Source: an uncultured SAR92 cluster bacterium
GTDB lineage: Bacteria > Pseudomonadota > Gammaproteobacteria > Pseudomonadales > Porticoccaceae
NCBI GenBank assembly: GCA_902596775.1
Contig: CACJVE010000017.1
Coordinates: 1 to 34,208, forward strand
Direction: 5' to 3'
Length of the DNA: 34,208 nucleotides
The notes below the pieces were generated by a model. That model worked only from the letters and a program-made list of their open reading frames with translations. It made no database searches and was not told where the DNA came from. Below are positions 1 to 9,833 of this stretch, one piece after another. The position numbers and the translations under genes are program-made. Each line of letters begins with the position of its first letter. Position 1 is the first letter of the stretch.

Positions 1-586
1 TGCTGACCACTAGATCATATTTCCTAGTCAACTTAGAACCTTTGGGAAGATCATCAAACCAGTTACTTTTAATAAAAAGTACATTCTCAAGCGCGATTTC
101 GTTCCGATTTGCCTCTGCCATTTGAAGAGAGATATCATAAATATCAGTCCCTATAATATCCCATTTTGATTTTTCTGAAGCCAATGCGAGTGCCAGTGCA
201 CCAGAGCCTGTACCTAAATCAAGAACTAAGGAATGTTCCTTCAGTGGTAATTCGAGAACAATCTCTATTATAAGCTCTGACTCAGGTCTCGGAATTAGGA
301 CATTTTCATTTACTTTTAATTCTAAATTCCAAAATCCCTGTCTACCTATTATGTATGATATCGGTTCGCCTCGCTCTCGGCGTGCTTTGAATTCTAAATA
401 TTGACTTTTCTGCTTAGAGGATAAAATATATTCAGGGTGTGTTCTCAGCCATGCTCTATCTACCTCTATTACTTCGCAAAGTAGTCTTTCTGCCTCAAAT
501 ACTGAGAGAAAGGCATCACAGTTATCTGATTTTTTATTTCTGGATCTCTGAATAAGCTCATGAATTGAAACTAAACACATTATCAT
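1..586 (-). CDS. prmC: Peptide chain release factor N5-glutamine methyltransferase PrmC (3' end outside window)
   Basis: PrmC methylates the Gln of the GGQ motif in release factors, using S-adenosylmethionine. Reading the minus strand from 586 gives an open frame through to base 1. An N-terminal helical domain (begins [15 protein letters not shown]) is followed by VLIPRPESE and the SAM-binding motif [14 protein letters not shown], typical of PrmC. The window ends at DLVVS, just before the expected catalytic NPPY, so the active site and C-terminus are not visible. The chosen ATG (586-584) overlaps the prfA stop as ATGA; an in-frame ATG at 580 is the alternative. Position directly behind prfA and hemA matches the usual hemA-prfA-prmC operon, where the enzyme modifies the neighbouring product RF1. 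Confidence 0.93.
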   Translation of the reverse strand, partial: MIMCLVSIHELIQRSRNKKSDNCDAFLSVFEAERLLCEVIEVDRAWLRTHPEYILSSKQKSQYLEFKARRERGEPISYIIGRQGFWNLELKVNENVLIPRPESELIIEIVLELPLKEHSLVLDLGTGSGALALALASEKSKWDIIGTDIYDISLQMAEANRNEIALENVLFIKSNWFDDLPKGSKLTRKYDLVVS

Positions 587-1665
587 TCATCTAGCTTTGA
601 AAGTTGCTCTGCTTGAAATTCATTGCTAAGAGCACTTAAAACTTCATCCAATGCCCCCTCCATGATTTCACTCAATTTATACAATGTTAAATTTATCCGA
701 TGATCAGTCAACCGCCCCTGTGGAAAGTTATAGGTCCTTATTCTCTCTGATCTGTCACCACTTCCAACTAACAATTTGCGATGCTGTGACATTTCAGCAT
801 CAGCAGCTTCATCTCTAGTAGAGATCAACTTTGACTGAAGAACACCCATGGCGCGAGCACGATTTTTATGTTGAGATCTCTCATCCTGACATTCAACGAC
901 AATACCACTCGGGATATGCGTGATCCTTATTGCAGAGTCTGTTTTATTAACATGCTGTCCTCCTGCACCCGATGCCCTGAAGGTATCAATTCTAAGATCG
1001 TTTTTATTGATTTCTATCTCATCCCTCTCATCGGCCTCAGCCAATATAGCGACAGTGCAAGCTGATGTATGGATTCGCCCCTGTGATTCTGTTTCCGGTA
1101 CACGTTGCACTCTGTGTGCACCGGATTCGAACTTCAATTTCGAGTAGACGTTTTTGCCCTCGATACGTGCAATAATTTCTTTAAAACCTCCATGATCTCC
1201 ATCGCTATTGCTTAAAATCTGCACTTTCCATCCAAGGGTTTCAGAGTATTTACTGTACATCCTAAAAAGATCACCTGCGAATATTGCAGCCTCATCACCT
1301 CCTGTCCCTGCCCTAATCTCTAAAAACACATTTTTTTTATCACTAGGGTTCTTGGGTAAAAGTAAAGACTGTAGCACGTTCTCTAGATCCGAAATCTCTT
1401 TGCCAAGCCCTAAATCTTCAGACATTGCTAAAGATTTAATCTCTGGATCTGAGTCTTCCATCAATAAGGACAGTTCGATACGCTCGTTCTTTTTAGAAAT
1501 CAGAGTCTTATAGTTGGAAACCAACTGCTCAATTTCGGAGAATTCCGTAGACAGAGCTCTAAATTTTTCTTGGTTCCCGATTACACTGGGATCGCTCAAT
1601 AGCAATCCAATCTCTTCGTAACGATCGAGCAAAATATCTAATTTAGACTCAATGGATGCTTTCAT
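583..1665 (-). CDS. prfA: Peptide chain release factor 1
   Basis: RF1 recognises UAA and UAG in the ribosomal A site and triggers peptide release. The 360-residue product matches the family length. It has the catalytic GGQ motif in [13 protein letters not shown], the stop-codon recognition stretch [14 protein letters not shown] (a PxT tripeptide reading PET), and GTGGDEAA ahead of it. I start at ATG 1665 ([15 protein letters not shown]), which aligns with E. coli RF1 (MKPSIVAKLEAL, from memory); the frame stays open to a TTG at 1680, but that adds five residues without homology. It lies 38 bases behind hemA and overlaps prmC by four bases, so the three genes are probably one transcript. The GGQ glutamine is the substrate of the neighbouring PrmC. 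Confidence 0.96.
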   Translation of the reverse strand: MKASIESKLDILLDRYEEIGLLLSDPSVIGNQEKFRALSTEFSEIEQLVSNYKTLISKKNERIELSLLMEDSDPEIKSLAMSEDLGLGKEISDLENVLQSLLLPKNPSDKKNVFLEIRAGTGGDEAAIFAGDLFRMYSKYSETLGWKVQILSNSDGDHGGFKEIIARIEGKNVYSKLKFESGAHRVQRVPETESQGRIHTSACTVAILAEADERDEIEINKNDLRIDTFRASGAGGQHVNKTDSAIRITHIPSGIVVECQDERSQHKNRARAMGVLQSKLISTRDEAADAEMSQHRKLLVGSGDRSERIRTYNFPQGRLTDHRINLTLYKLSEIMEGALDEVLSALSNEFQAEQLSKLDE

Positions 1666-1703
1666 GGAAAGTTTTCTCAATAACGTTAAAAATAAAGATG
1701 TGC

Positions 1704-2963
1704 TTATCTATTTTCTCTATCGTTCAGATTAAATAGTTCTTTCGTGGCATTAATAGCATCGTGTCTTCCCTCTTCACCCGCTCTCTTCAAGTTTTTAGTT
1801 GGCGTATGTAGTAGTTTATTAGTGATACTTCTAGCAAGTTCCATAACGACGTCCTTGGCATTTTTTCCACCCTGAAGAGCGATTAACGCCCTATTAGTCT
1901 CTAAATCTCTAATTTTCTCAGCACTTGTTCTGAATTCCTTTATTGTCTTAATTGCCATTAAACCTTTATGCTGATTACTCCACGAATTTACTTCCTCTGC
2001 AACTATTACTTTCGCGACATTCGCTTCTATGTTCCTTGCCTTAACATTATCTTCAATGAAATCTGCCAAATCGTCCACATTGTACAAATAAACATCCGCT
2101 AATTCCTCAACCTGTGGCTCGATATCCCTGGGAACAGCAATATCTACCATGAACATTGGTTTATATTTTCTCTTTTTTAAAGCGAACTCAACGGCGCCCT
2201 TTCCGAGTATAGGCAATTGGCTTGCTGTACTAGATATTAGAATATCAACAGTTTTTAACATCTCTGGCATGTCAGACAACAATATGACATCCGCTGAGAA
2301 TCTCTCACTAAAACTTCGTGCTCTATTCAACGTTCTGTTAGCGACAGTCAACTTTCCGATACCATTGTCCATCAGGTGCTTAGCGACAAGCTCAATAGTC
2401 TCGCCTGCTCCTATAAGAAGGGCATGAGCCTCTCCAAGATCCGAAAATATTTTTGAAGCTAAATTTACTGACGCTGATGCTACCGAAACTGGATTCTTGC
2501 CAATCGCTGTCTCCGTTCTGACTCTTTTTGCCGCAGAAAAAATAAATTGAAAAGTCTTCTCCAAATTAACTGAAACGGTGCCTGCTTCTTTTGCAACCGA
2601 AAATGCTGATTTTATCTGACCAAATATCTGTGGTTCTCCAAGAACGAGCGAATCTAAACCGCTTGCAACTTCAATCATATGCTTAACAGCATGTTCATTT
2701 CTTAAGCTATAAAAACACTCGGAGAGAGCATTTATCTCTGTGCCCTTTATCATTGCCAGCCAGGTTACTATTTGATGATCGCTAACATTACCGAATAGAT
2801 ACACTTCTGTTCGATTACATGTAGACAGGAGGACAATCTCTCTAACATGCAAAATAGTACACGCGTCATGAAGAACTTTTTCTACAATCTCAGGAGCGAA
2901 TGAAAGTTTACCTCGCAAATCAAGTGACGCTGTCTTGTGATTTAATCCAAAAGCAACAATCAT
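1704..2963 (-). CDS. hemA: Glutamyl-tRNA reductase
   Basis: HemA reduces glutamyl-tRNA(Glu) with NADPH to glutamate-1-semialdehyde, the first committed step of C5-pathway tetrapyrrole synthesis. Seen in the 419-residue product: the N-terminal start [12 protein letters not shown], the nucleophilic cysteine in [12 protein letters not shown] (Cys49), the family signature [14 protein letters not shown], a Rossmann dinucleotide-binding segment ([16 protein letters not shown]) and [11 protein letters not shown]-terminal helical dimerisation domain follows. It heads the hemA-prfA-prmC minus-strand operon and is divergent from the TPR lipoprotein gene, with about 150 bases between the starts. The ribosome-binding site is weak (GGAC about 12 bases before the ATG). 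Nothing is truncated. Confidence 0.97.
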   Translation of the reverse strand: MIVAFGLNHKTASLDLRGKLSFAPEIVEKVLHDACTILHVREIVLLSTCNRTEVYLFGNVSDHQIVTWLAMIKGTEINALSECFYSLRNEHAVKHMIEVASGLDSLVLGEPQIFGQIKSAFSVAKEAGTVSVNLEKTFQFIFSAAKRVRTETAIGKNPVSVASASVNLASKIFSDLGEAHALLIGAGETIELVAKHLMDNGIGKLTVANRTLNRARSFSERFSADVILLSDMPEMLKTVDILISSTASQLPILGKGAVEFALKKRKYKPMFMVDIAVPRDIEPQVEELADVYLYNVDDLADFIEDNVKARNIEANVAKVIVAEEVNSWSNQHKGLMAIKTIKEFRTSAEKIRDLETNRALIALQGGKNAKDVVMELARSITNKLLHTPTKNLKRAGEEGRHDAINATKELFNLNDRENR

Positions 2964-3054
2964 TTTTTAAAGTCCATTTATTAAGGGCTTAACTCAAAAA
3001 AGCTAGATTTTACACTAAGATAGTTTTCGATGTATTTAACTTCTGCAAAATATC

Positions 3055-3071
3055 TTAGTTTGGTAAACTAA
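3055..3071. promoter_or_regulatory. Inverted repeat in the hemA/TPR divergent intergenic region
   Basis: TTAGTTTGGTAAACTAA is a 7-bp inverted repeat around a 3-base centre, 42 bases upstream of the TPR gene ATG and 92 bases upstream of hemA. Its size and position would suit an operator for either divergent promoter, but no regulator family is recognised. It may also be chance in AT-rich DNA. Confidence 0.3.
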
Positions 3072-3112
3072 ACGGTCTTAAACCATTAAACACTTTTCTA
3101 AAATATACTGAA

Positions 3113-4864
3113 ATGAGATTACGAAATACCATTCTGTTTGGCCTTGCGTTCTTGGTAATAGCAACTGGTTGCGTAAACCTGGAAAAAAAAACTAATAAGC
3201 AAAATATTGTCCAGGAATCAAATAATTTAAACAACACGAATAACGAACCAAAGAACGAGAAAATATTACCTATTAAGAGTGATGCCTTAAGTGGACTAAT
3301 AATTGCTGATTTGAATATCAAGAGAGGCAACGTGTTGGATGCTTTACCTGTCTATGTAAGTCAGGCAAGGGCCACAAAAGACAAAACGCTGATACTAAAG
3401 AGCTACAATTTAGCAAAATTTAGATCTGACATTGAAATAATGACCGAAATGGCCGACTTGTGGTTGGCAATGGAACCAGACAATCCCTCACCTCATTTAG
3501 CAAAAATTGAAAATTACTTATTTCTAAAAGAACCCCTAAGTGCCATAAATCATGGACTTTGGATTTACAATTTTAATGGAGATATTAATCCCCTGATATA
3601 TATAATATCTCAAAGTCAAAATATCGGTTTAAAACCAACCGAATTAATATCAATAATTTCTACTGAATCACAATCCTCAGAGATAGATCATTTAATAAAT
3701 ACTTTATCGGGAATTGTTTCTAATCGGGAAGGAGACCTCGAAAAAGCGGAGGTCGCCCTTAAGAAGGCCTTGGACGCAAGGCCTTATGAGGTGCAAACAA
3801 CCATCCGATTAGCTCAAGTACTTATTAAAAAAGGAAAGTTAGAAGAAGCAATTTCAGTATTATCCAAATCAGTAAATCAAAACCCCGATAATCTTAATCT
3901 TCGGCAGCAATATGCAGAATATTTATCAGTTAAGAATATTGAGCAAGCTATTTCTGAGCTCGAATTAATTAATAATCGTAACCCTTTTAATAGGAAAATT
4001 GCATATATGCTTGCTTCCCTATATTTATCAAAAGATGAAACAGAGCTCGCAAAACCTATACTTGAAAATTTAGGTAGCAAACAAAACGGTCCAAATGACG
4101 TCAACTTTCACCTGGGCAATATAGCCAAAAAAGACGGCGAGATTGCAAAAGCGATTTATTACTACTCAAAAGTAATCAGTGGATCAAAATACATTATTGC
4201 TCAAGAGAGACTTGTCGATTTATACACTCAAAACTCCACGCTCGCAGAGATACAGAATTACTTGAGCATAAAAAGAGAACGCAACCCCAAATATGCTAAG
4301 AATCTTTTTCAACTAGAGTCAAGCCTGCTACTCATAAATGACGAAAAAGACAAAGCATTTAAACTATTGACTAATGCGTTATCAGAATTCCCAAATGATG
4401 CAAATTTGCTCTACCTTAGGTCAATGTCCCTGGATTCGCCGGAAACTTTTGATGAAATGGAAACTGATTTAAGATCCATCTTAACATTAGATGGTGATAA
4501 TTCCGTTATTTTGAATGCACTTGGATATTCAATGCTCATTTATACGGAGAGAACACAAGAGGCTTATAACCTAATAAAGAAAGCACATAACCTTAATCCA
4601 AAAGATCCAGCAATAATCGATAGTCTGGGATGGGTGCTTTTCAAACTTGGTAAATTAGAAGAGGCTCTTAACTACCTAAATGATGCATACGCGCTTAATA
4701 AAGATGCGGAGATTGCCGCCCATCTGGGAGAGGTTCTATGGGTTCTCAACAAACGAGAGCAAGCGCTCCTTATTTTCAGAGACAGTTACGAAAATTATCC
4801 GGAACATAAAACTCTTTTGCGTACCATAGAAAAACTCGGTGCCGAAATTAATAGTTCATTATGA
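3113..4864 (+). CDS. TPR-repeat outer-membrane lipoprotein
   Basis: The product is 583 residues. A signal peptide ends in the lipobox IATGC, with the lipidated cysteine at residue 20 and Val at +2, which favours outer-membrane sorting by Lol. A polar Asn/Lys-rich linker (about 21-50) leads into a long array of tetratricopeptide repeats through the C-terminus; clear units carry pairs such as GDLEKAEVALKKALDARP, GKLEEAISVLSKSVNQNP and GKLEEALNYLNDAYALN. TPRs form a superhelical protein-binding scaffold. The gene overlaps lolB by four bases (ATGA), so the two are translationally coupled. From memory, Pseudomonas has an equivalent TPR gene at this site. A role in envelope or lipoprotein assembly is inference from context; partners are unknown. 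Ribosome-binding site is weak. Confidence 0.85.
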   Translation: MRLRNTILFGLAFLVIATGCVNLEKKTNKQNIVQESNNLNNTNNEPKNEKILPIKSDALSGLIIADLNIKRGNVLDALPVYVSQARATKDKTLILKSYNLAKFRSDIEIMTEMADLWLAMEPDNPSPHLAKIENYLFLKEPLSAINHGLWIYNFNGDINPLIYIISQSQNIGLKPTELISIISTESQSSEIDHLINTLSGIVSNREGDLEKAEVALKKALDARPYEVQTTIRLAQVLIKKGKLEEAISVLSKSVNQNPDNLNLRQQYAEYLSVKNIEQAISELELINNRNPFNRKIAYMLASLYLSKDETELAKPILENLGSKQNGPNDVNFHLGNIAKKDGEIAKAIYYYSKVISGSKYIIAQERLVDLYTQNSTLAEIQNYLSIKRERNPKYAKNLFQLESSLLLINDEKDKAFKLLTNALSEFPNDANLLYLRSMSLDSPETFDEMETDLRSILTLDGDNSVILNALGYSMLIYTERTQEAYNLIKKAHNLNPKDPAIIDSLGWVLFKLGKLEEALNYLNDAYALNKDAEIAAHLGEVLWVLNKREQALLIFRDSYENYPEHKTLLRTIEKLGAEINSSL

Positions 4865-5451
4865 ATATCAGATTACTAATAGGCTTTTTCTTCTCCCTGA
4901 TGCTATCTAGTTGTAATTCAATAGCTCCAATTGAAAATCCTCAGGAATCAAGTTTATATCCTCTGAAAGAGGACAACTTATCAAATTCTCAAAAATGGTT
5001 AGTTAAAGCCAAACTGGCATATAAAAATTCTGATGATGAGGGATTTGCAAATTTGATTTGGGATCAAACTTATGATGATCATTATATTACAGTGGGCTCA
5101 TCCATGTCTTTAAAAAAGTTTGTTGTCTCTGGAAACAAAGAAATTAGTCAAGTCAAATTCAATCAGGAAATTTTAGAAATTGAATCCAAAGATGTAATGA
5201 CAAAATTTATAGGTGTACCAGTCTCCTTATTAGACTTGTCCTGGTGGCTAAGAGGGCACATCTCCCCCACTAGTTACTCTTCAAATAAGGTTTTTAGAGA
5301 GGATGGTTTGCTGTCAAAATTTTCACAAAATGGCTGGAATGTTGGAATTTTAAATTATAAACGCACAAACCAGAGCGACATCCCAATGCAAATATCCTTA
5401 GAGGGATACAATAGCTACTTAAAAATAAAAATAACTTCTTGGACATTCTAA
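4861..5451 (+). CDS. lolB: Outer-membrane lipoprotein insertion receptor LolB
   Basis: LolB receives lipoproteins from periplasmic LolA and inserts them into the inner leaflet of the outer membrane, and is itself a lipoprotein. The 196-residue product (E. coli LolB 207) has a signal peptide ending LMLSSC, lipidated Cys18, followed by a region fitting the LolA/LolB half-barrel fold. A family-like stretch reads GVPVSLLDLSWWLRGHISP. Sequence conservation in LolB is low, so the call rests on length, the lipobox, this stretch and the location directly before ispE and prs, which is the classical lolB-ispE-prs order. The start ATG lies within the stop of the TPR gene (four-base overlap). Confidence 0.85.
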   Translation: MNIRLLIGFFFSLMLSSCNSIAPIENPQESSLYPLKEDNLSNSQKWLVKAKLAYKNSDDEGFANLIWDQTYDDHYITVGSSMSLKKFVVSGNKEISQVKFNQEILEIESKDVMTKFIGVPVSLLDLSWWLRGHISPTSYSSNKVFREDGLLSKFSQNGWNVGILNYKRTNQSDIPMQISLEGYNSYLKIKITSWTF

Positions 5452-5470
5452 AAAGATAACAGCAATAAAA

Positions 5471-6328
5471 ATGAAAGACCTAAAAGTAATATCCCCTGCG
5501 AAAATAAATCTTAATCTAAAAATATTAGGCCGTCGAAACGATGGTTACCATAATATTCAGACACTTTTCCAAATTTTGAAATTTGGTGACGAAATGACAT
5601 TCAGTATAGATTCAGGAAATATAGTAACTGTAGATGCGGGACAAGAGATTGAAAATAATATTGTTTTAGATGCAGCGAAACTACTGCGAGAAAAAACTTC
5701 ATCTGCAACAGGGTGTCATATACAAATAAAGAAAAAAATTCCCATTGGAGGTGGAATGGGAGGAGGGAGTAGCAATGCTGCTACGACTCTTTTAATACTC
5801 AACCGTCTATGGAGAATTAACTTATCAAAAACAGAATTATTAGAAATGGGGCGACAGTTGGGTGCTGATGTACCAATTTTCATTCTAGGCGAAAGTGCCT
5901 TGGCCGAGGGTATTGGAGAAAAGTTAAGTCCAATTGTTACCGAAAAACAGTGGTTTTTAATTGTAAATCCTCACATCTCGGTTCCCACACACAAAATTTT
6001 TTCACACCCTGAATTGACAAGAAACTCTCTACCATCCAAAATATCGACGATTTTAGATGGACGCTCAGATAACGACTGCACAGAACTTGTGACTAAACTA
6101 TACCCAGAGATTTTAGAAGCGCTAGATTGGTTGAAAAATCATGGCAGTCCGAAATTAACTGGGACTGGAGGATGTGTATTTTGTTCATTCACATCATCGA
6201 ATAAAGCAAACTGGGTGCTAAAAGGCTTGCCAAAAAAATGGTCAGGATTTGTAACAGAGGGAGTTTCATTGTCGTCAGTGCATGATACTCTCAATAACTT
6301 AAAAATTGGGGCGTCGCCAAGTGGTTAA
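5471..6328 (+). CDS. ispE: 4-diphosphocytidyl-2-C-methyl-D-erythritol kinase
   Basis: IspE phosphorylates CDP-methylerythritol with ATP in the MEP route to isopentenyl diphosphate. The 285-residue product has the GHMP-kinase layout: [20 protein letters not shown] near the N-terminus (Lys11 in the active site), the glycine-rich ATP loop [14 protein letters not shown] (91-104), LGADVPIFI with catalytic Asp133, and a C-terminal LTGTGGCVF motif. It sits 19 bases after lolB. Oddity: the last codons run into the tRNA-Gln gene, so residues KIGASPSG and the TAA stop are read from the 5' part of the tRNA (22-base overlap). The C-terminus is otherwise normal in length. Confidence 0.96.
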   Translation: MKDLKVISPAKINLNLKILGRRNDGYHNIQTLFQILKFGDEMTFSIDSGNIVTVDAGQEIENNIVLDAAKLLREKTSSATGCHIQIKKKIPIGGGMGGGSSNAATTLLILNRLWRINLSKTELLEMGRQLGADVPIFILGESALAEGIGEKLSPIVTEKQWFLIVNPHISVPTHKIFSHPELTRNSLPSKISTILDGRSDNDCTELVTKLYPEILEALDWLKNHGSPKLTGTGGCVFCSFTSSNKANWVLKGLPKKWSGFVTEGVSLSSVHDTLNNLKIGASPSG

Positions 6329-6382
6329 GGCAACGGGTTTTGATCCCGTCATTCGGAGGTTCGACTCCTCCCGCCCCAGCCA
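6307..6382 (+). tRNA. tRNA-Gln (anticodon UUG)
   Basis: A full cloverleaf can be drawn. Acceptor stem TGGGGCG pairs with CGCCCCA, then discriminator G and an encoded CCA. The D-arm lies around GCCAAGTGGTTAAGGC; the anticodon arm ACGGG-TTTTGAT-CCCGT carries TTG; the T-arm is GGAGG-TTCGACT-CCTCC. The sequence closely resembles E. coli glutamine tRNA (remembered). The first 22 bases lie inside ispE, and the ispE stop codon TAA is formed by the D-loop. The tRNA would have to be cut out of the ispE-prs transcript or have its own promoter inside ispE. Confidence 0.97.
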
Positions 6383-6414
6383 AAAAATTAATTATCGACC
6401 AAAGGTGCTCAGCC

Positions 6415-7356
6415 ATGGCTAGTGTGATGGTTTTTACTGGAAATGCTAATCCAGAACTCACAAATCAAATAGCAAGATCGCTTGGTATTCCAATAAGCAA
6501 TGCATTGGTAGATTTATATTCTGATGGCGAAATTAATATAGAGATTAAGGATAACGTTCGAGGTAGTGATGTCTTTATTGTTCAGCCGATATGCTTCCCA
6601 ACAAATAGAAATGTAATGGAACTAGTGCTAATGATTGATGCATTAAGAAGGGCATCTGCAGGAAGGATAACAGCTGTGGTCCCATACTTTGGCTATGCTC
6701 GGCAGGATAGAAGAGTTAGATCCGCCCGAGTTCCAATAAGTGCTAAAGTTATAGCAGATATGCTCTCCAATGCTGGAGTTGATCATGTTCTCACGGTAGA
6801 CCTCCATGCGGAACAGATCCAAGGTTTTTTCAATTGCACCGTAGACAATGTTTATGGGGCACCAGTGATGATTGATCATATTGAACGCCAAAATTATAAA
6901 AACTTAACGGTAGTATCACCAGATATCGGGGGAGTTGTGCGGGCACGTGCGGTTGCCAAACAGATTGAGTGTGATCTTGCAATAATTGACAAAAGAAGAC
7001 CGTCACCAAATGAGAGTGAGGTCATGAATTTGATAGGCGAGGTTGACAAAAAGACATGCATTTTAGTTGACGACATGGTTGACACCGCTGGAACCCTCTG
7101 TAAGGCAGCAACTGCTTTGAAGAATATGGGCGCTTCGAAGGTAGTCGCCTATGCAACTCATGCTGTTTTATCTGGTAATGCAATAGACAATATCAAATCT
7201 TCCGAGCTCGATACACTGGTGGTAAGTAACAGTATACCTTTGTCTCATGAAGCGAAAGATTGCAGGAAAATTCAAGTTCTCCCTTTAGGGCCATTACTTG
7301 CTGAGGCAATAAGACGCATCAGTAACAGAGAATCCATAAGTGCGATGTTTATTTAA
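6415..7356 (+). CDS. prs: Ribose-phosphate pyrophosphokinase (PRPP synthetase)
   Basis: Prs transfers pyrophosphate from ATP to ribose-5-phosphate, making PRPP for purine, pyrimidine, histidine, tryptophan and NAD synthesis. The 313-residue protein has the expected size. It contains the catalytic flexible-loop stretch [20 protein letters not shown], the divalent-cation/PRPP signature [25 protein letters not shown], and the phosphoribosyl-binding loop [13 protein letters not shown]; it ends [12 protein letters not shown], as in homologues. The start is set at ATG 6415 ([15 protein letters not shown]), matching the Pseudomonas N-terminus; the frame is open back to a TTG at 6340, but that lies inside the tRNA. 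Confidence 0.97.
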   Translation: MASVMVFTGNANPELTNQIARSLGIPISNALVDLYSDGEINIEIKDNVRGSDVFIVQPICFPTNRNVMELVLMIDALRRASAGRITAVVPYFGYARQDRRVRSARVPISAKVIADMLSNAGVDHVLTVDLHAEQIQGFFNCTVDNVYGAPVMIDHIERQNYKNLTVVSPDIGGVVRARAVAKQIECDLAIIDKRRPSPNESEVMNLIGEVDKKTCILVDDMVDTAGTLCKAATALKNMGASKVVAYATHAVLSGNAIDNIKSSELDTLVVSNSIPLSHEAKDCRKIQVLPLGPLLAEAIRRISNRESISAMFI

Positions 7357-7393
7357 ATTAAAATAGCTTTGAACAACTCAGAGCACAACCATT

Positions 7394-7420
7394 GATATAG
7401 GTCTGGTCGCGGTCTATATC
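7394..7420 (+). promoter_or_regulatory. Hairpin in the rplY leader
   Basis: GATATAGGTC and GGTCTATATC form a 10-bp stem with two G-U pairs, enclosing a 7-base loop TGGTCGC. It ends nine bases before the strong Shine-Dalgarno GAGGAG (7430-7435) of rplY. There is no T-run after it, so it does not look like a terminator for prs. A translational control element or mRNA stabiliser for L25 is possible but unproven. Confidence 0.4.
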
Positions 7421-7441
7421 TAATAAAATGAGGAGACTATC

Positions 7442-8107
7442 ATGTCTACTAACTTTGTAATAAATGCCAGATCAAGAGAGGATACAGGGAAAGGTGCGAG
7501 CCGCCGCCTGCGTCGTCAATCTGGTGAAGTACCTGCCATTATTTACGGTGGCAAAAAACATGCAGAAAAAATATCCATTCTTCACAAAGATATTACTAAA
7601 GCTTTAGAAAATGAAGCTGTATATTCAAGCATCATATCTCTTTCTATTGATGGAAAAGCAGAAGACACGATCATCAAAGATATTCAGAGACATCCTGCTA
7701 AACAAGTGATCCTCCATTTAGACTTTTTACGTGTAAGTAAGACTACTAAACTACAAACTCGTGTTCCTTTAAACTTCTTAAACGAAGATATCTGTATCGG
7801 TGTAAAAATGAGCGGTGGCCTTATTGCTCATACGATGACAGATATAGAAGTTTCATGCCTACCCAAAGATCTGCCTGAATCGATCGACGTAGATATGGAA
7901 CAAATCGATGTTGGGCAAATAGTGCATTTATCAAATATCAAAATGCCATCTGGTGTAGAAAGCGTTTCTTTAAGTCAAGGTGCAGAATATGACCTCACTG
8001 TCGCAACAGTAAATAAACAGAAAGCTGCGGACATTGAAGAAGCATTAGATTCAGATGAGGCGGATGATGACAATGCAGAAAGTGAAAAGGAATCTAGCGA
8101 AGATTAG
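7442..8107 (+). CDS. rplY: 50S ribosomal protein L25 (long, Ctc type)
   Basis: L25 binds 5S rRNA in the large subunit. The 221-residue product is the two-domain form: an N-terminal L25 domain (about 1-95, beginning FVINARSREDTGKGASRRLRR with PAIIYGG) and a C-terminal TL5/Ctc beta domain (about 100-190, with PLNFLNEDICIGVKMSGG and SCLPKDLPESIDVD). A strongly acidic tail (DEADDDNAESEKESSED) follows. E. coli L25 is only the first domain; the long form is usual in many other bacteria. A strong GAGGAG site six bases before the ATG fits high expression. The rplY-pth-ychF order is conserved in Pseudomonas, and all three act on the ribosome or peptidyl-tRNA. Confidence 0.95.
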   Translation: MSTNFVINARSREDTGKGASRRLRRQSGEVPAIIYGGKKHAEKISILHKDITKALENEAVYSSIISLSIDGKAEDTIIKDIQRHPAKQVILHLDFLRVSKTTKLQTRVPLNFLNEDICIGVKMSGGLIAHTMTDIEVSCLPKDLPESIDVDMEQIDVGQIVHLSNIKMPSGVESVSLSQGAEYDLTVATVNKQKAADIEEALDSDEADDDNAESEKESSED

Positions 8108-8133
8108 ATTTTAGATTAAGTAAACGTAAGTTT

Positions 8134-8712
8134 ATGATCACTTTAATCGTTGGCCTTGGAAATCCCGGAGCGAAATATAAGGGCACTCGCCATAATGTGG
8201 GTGCTCAATTCGTGGAAATGTTAGCTGATAACTTTAAAATTCAACTTAAGACAGAGGCCAAATTTTGGGGGCAAACTGGAAGGGTTAATGTCGATGGGAA
8301 AGAGTTATGGTTATTAAAGCCAAATACTTTTATGAATGAGAGTGGAAAATCTGTAGCGGCATTCCATAGCTTCTATAAATTAGATGCTCTCTCTATCTTA
8401 GTGGTACACGATGATTTAGATATCACGTCTGGTGTAGCTCGATACAAAATCGGCGGCGGTCATGGAGGGCATAATGGTCTTCGAGATATTATTTCGTCAC
8501 TTGGAAATGAGAGTGGTTTTAAGAGGCTCAGAATTGGAATAGGACACCCTGGCGATTCATCAAAAGTTACGAATTATGTCCTGAATTCACCTTTGGCATC
8601 TGAAAAAGAGGAGATATTAAATATTTGTAAAAATGCAATAGAAACAATTCCTCTATTAATTGATGATCAATGGGATAAAGCACTCCTTAATCTTCATACT
8701 AAAAAAAGGTGA
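8134..8712 (+). CDS. pth: Peptidyl-tRNA hydrolase
   Basis: Pth cleaves the ester bond of peptidyl-tRNAs dropped from stalled ribosomes, recycling tRNA. The 192-residue product (E. coli 194) begins ITLIVGLGNPGAKYKGTRHN with catalytic His20. It has the signature KPNTFMNESGKSV, the acidic VVHDDLDI stretch with the catalytic-dyad Asp, and GGGHGGHNGLRDI for tRNA contact. It starts 26 bases after rplY and ends eight bases before ychF, consistent with one operon. The Shine-Dalgarno is weak (GTAAG). Confidence 0.97.
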   Translation: MITLIVGLGNPGAKYKGTRHNVGAQFVEMLADNFKIQLKTEAKFWGQTGRVNVDGKELWLLKPNTFMNESGKSVAAFHSFYKLDALSILVVHDDLDITSGVARYKIGGGHGGHNGLRDIISSLGNESGFKRLRIGIGHPGDSSKVTNYVLNSPLASEKEEILNICKNAIETIPLLIDDQWDKALLNLHTKKR

Positions 8713-8720
8713 TTTCCTAG

Positions 8721-9812
8721 ATGGGTTTCAAATGTGGCATCGTAGGACTCCCGAATGTGGGAAAGTCGACTCTTTTTAATGCTTTAACACAATCAAATAT
8801 TAGTGCGGAAAACTTCCCCTTCTGTACTATAGAACCAAATACTGGCTTGGTTTCTGTTCCAGATCAACGGCTCAGCGAAATAGCATCTATAATAAATCCT
8901 AAGAAAATAATTCCAGCAATAATGGAATTCGTTGATATCGCTGGTTTAGTTGGTGGAGCATCTAACGGAGAGGGCCTTGGGAATAAATTTTTAGCCAATA
9001 TTAGAGAAACCGATGCAATAGCGCATGTTGTACGGTGCTTTGACGATGAAAATATAATCCATGTCCATAACAAAGTAGATCCAATCAATGATATTGACAT
9101 AATTAATACAGAACTTGCTTTGGCTGATCTTCAAACCTTGGAAAATACCAAAAAGAGAATCGCAAAATCTATAAAAGCAGGAGATAAAGATGCAATATTA
9201 TTAGACGGTATTGTTGACCGCATCTCATCACATCTAAACAATGGGAAACCTTTAAGATCTATTGAACTTAGTGAGCTTGATAAAGTCGCTCTCAAGGCAC
9301 TAAATCTCTTGACCCTAAAACCTGTTTTTTATATAGCGAATGTAAAAGAGGATGGATTTGATAACAATCCTCACCTCACTTCACTAATTAATTTAGCCTC
9401 AAATGAAAAGTCTTTGGTCATTCCGATATGCAATAAAATAGAGGCAGAAATAGCCGAATTTTCCGAAATTGAAAGAAATGAATTTTTAGATATGATGGGT
9501 CTATCCGAGCCTAGCTTAAACAAGGTTATCACAACTGGGTATGAAATCCTTAATCTGCATACATACTTTACCGCGGGGCCGAATGAACTTAGAGCTTGGA
9601 CTATAAAAAAAGAATCTAGTGCACCCCAAGCGGCTGGGAAGATTCATACTGACTTCGAAAAAGGTTTTATCCGAGCTGAAGTCATTAGCTATGACGACTA
9701 TATTAAATTTAGCGGTGAACAGGGCTCAAAAGATGCTGGTAAATGGAGACTCGAGGGGAAAGAGTATACTGTCCAGGATGGCGATTTAATTCATTTCAGA
9801 TTTAATGTTTAG
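8721..9812 (+). CDS. ychF: Redox-regulated ribosome-binding ATPase YchF/OLA1
   Basis: YchF is a TRAFAC-class NTPase that prefers ATP and binds the 70S ribosome. The 363-residue product has the P-loop GLPNVGKST (9-17), switch region [12 protein letters not shown], and the G3-type motif [17 protein letters not shown]. In the nucleotide-specificity position it reads YIANVKEDG rather than the classical NKxD of GTPases, as expected for YchF. A coiled-coil insert (about 130-200) and a C-terminal TGS domain ([15 protein letters not shown] through [13 protein letters not shown]) complete the family layout. The pth-ychF pair is a widely conserved neighbourhood. Confidence 0.97.
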   Translation: MGFKCGIVGLPNVGKSTLFNALTQSNISAENFPFCTIEPNTGLVSVPDQRLSEIASIINPKKIIPAIMEFVDIAGLVGGASNGEGLGNKFLANIRETDAIAHVVRCFDDENIIHVHNKVDPINDIDIINTELALADLQTLENTKKRIAKSIKAGDKDAILLDGIVDRISSHLNNGKPLRSIELSELDKVALKALNLLTLKPVFYIANVKEDGFDNNPHLTSLINLASNEKSLVIPICNKIEAEIAEFSEIERNEFLDMMGLSEPSLNKVITTGYEILNLHTYFTAGPNELRAWTIKKESSAPQAAGKIHTDFEKGFIRAEVISYDDYIKFSGEQGSKDAGKWRLEGKEYTVQDGDLIHFRFNV

Positions 9813-9833
9813 TGCCTTGCGCCTATAAATACG

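Noticed and set aside
3055-3330. A 91-codon minus-strand frame opposite the start of the TPR lipoprotein gene
   Set aside because: It lies antisense to a well-supported lipoprotein gene and has no motif or ribosome-binding site.
6340-6414. Upstream extension of the prs reading frame to a TTG at 6340
   Set aside because: It would start inside the tRNA-Gln gene; the ATG at 6415 matches the N-terminus of known PRPP synthetases.
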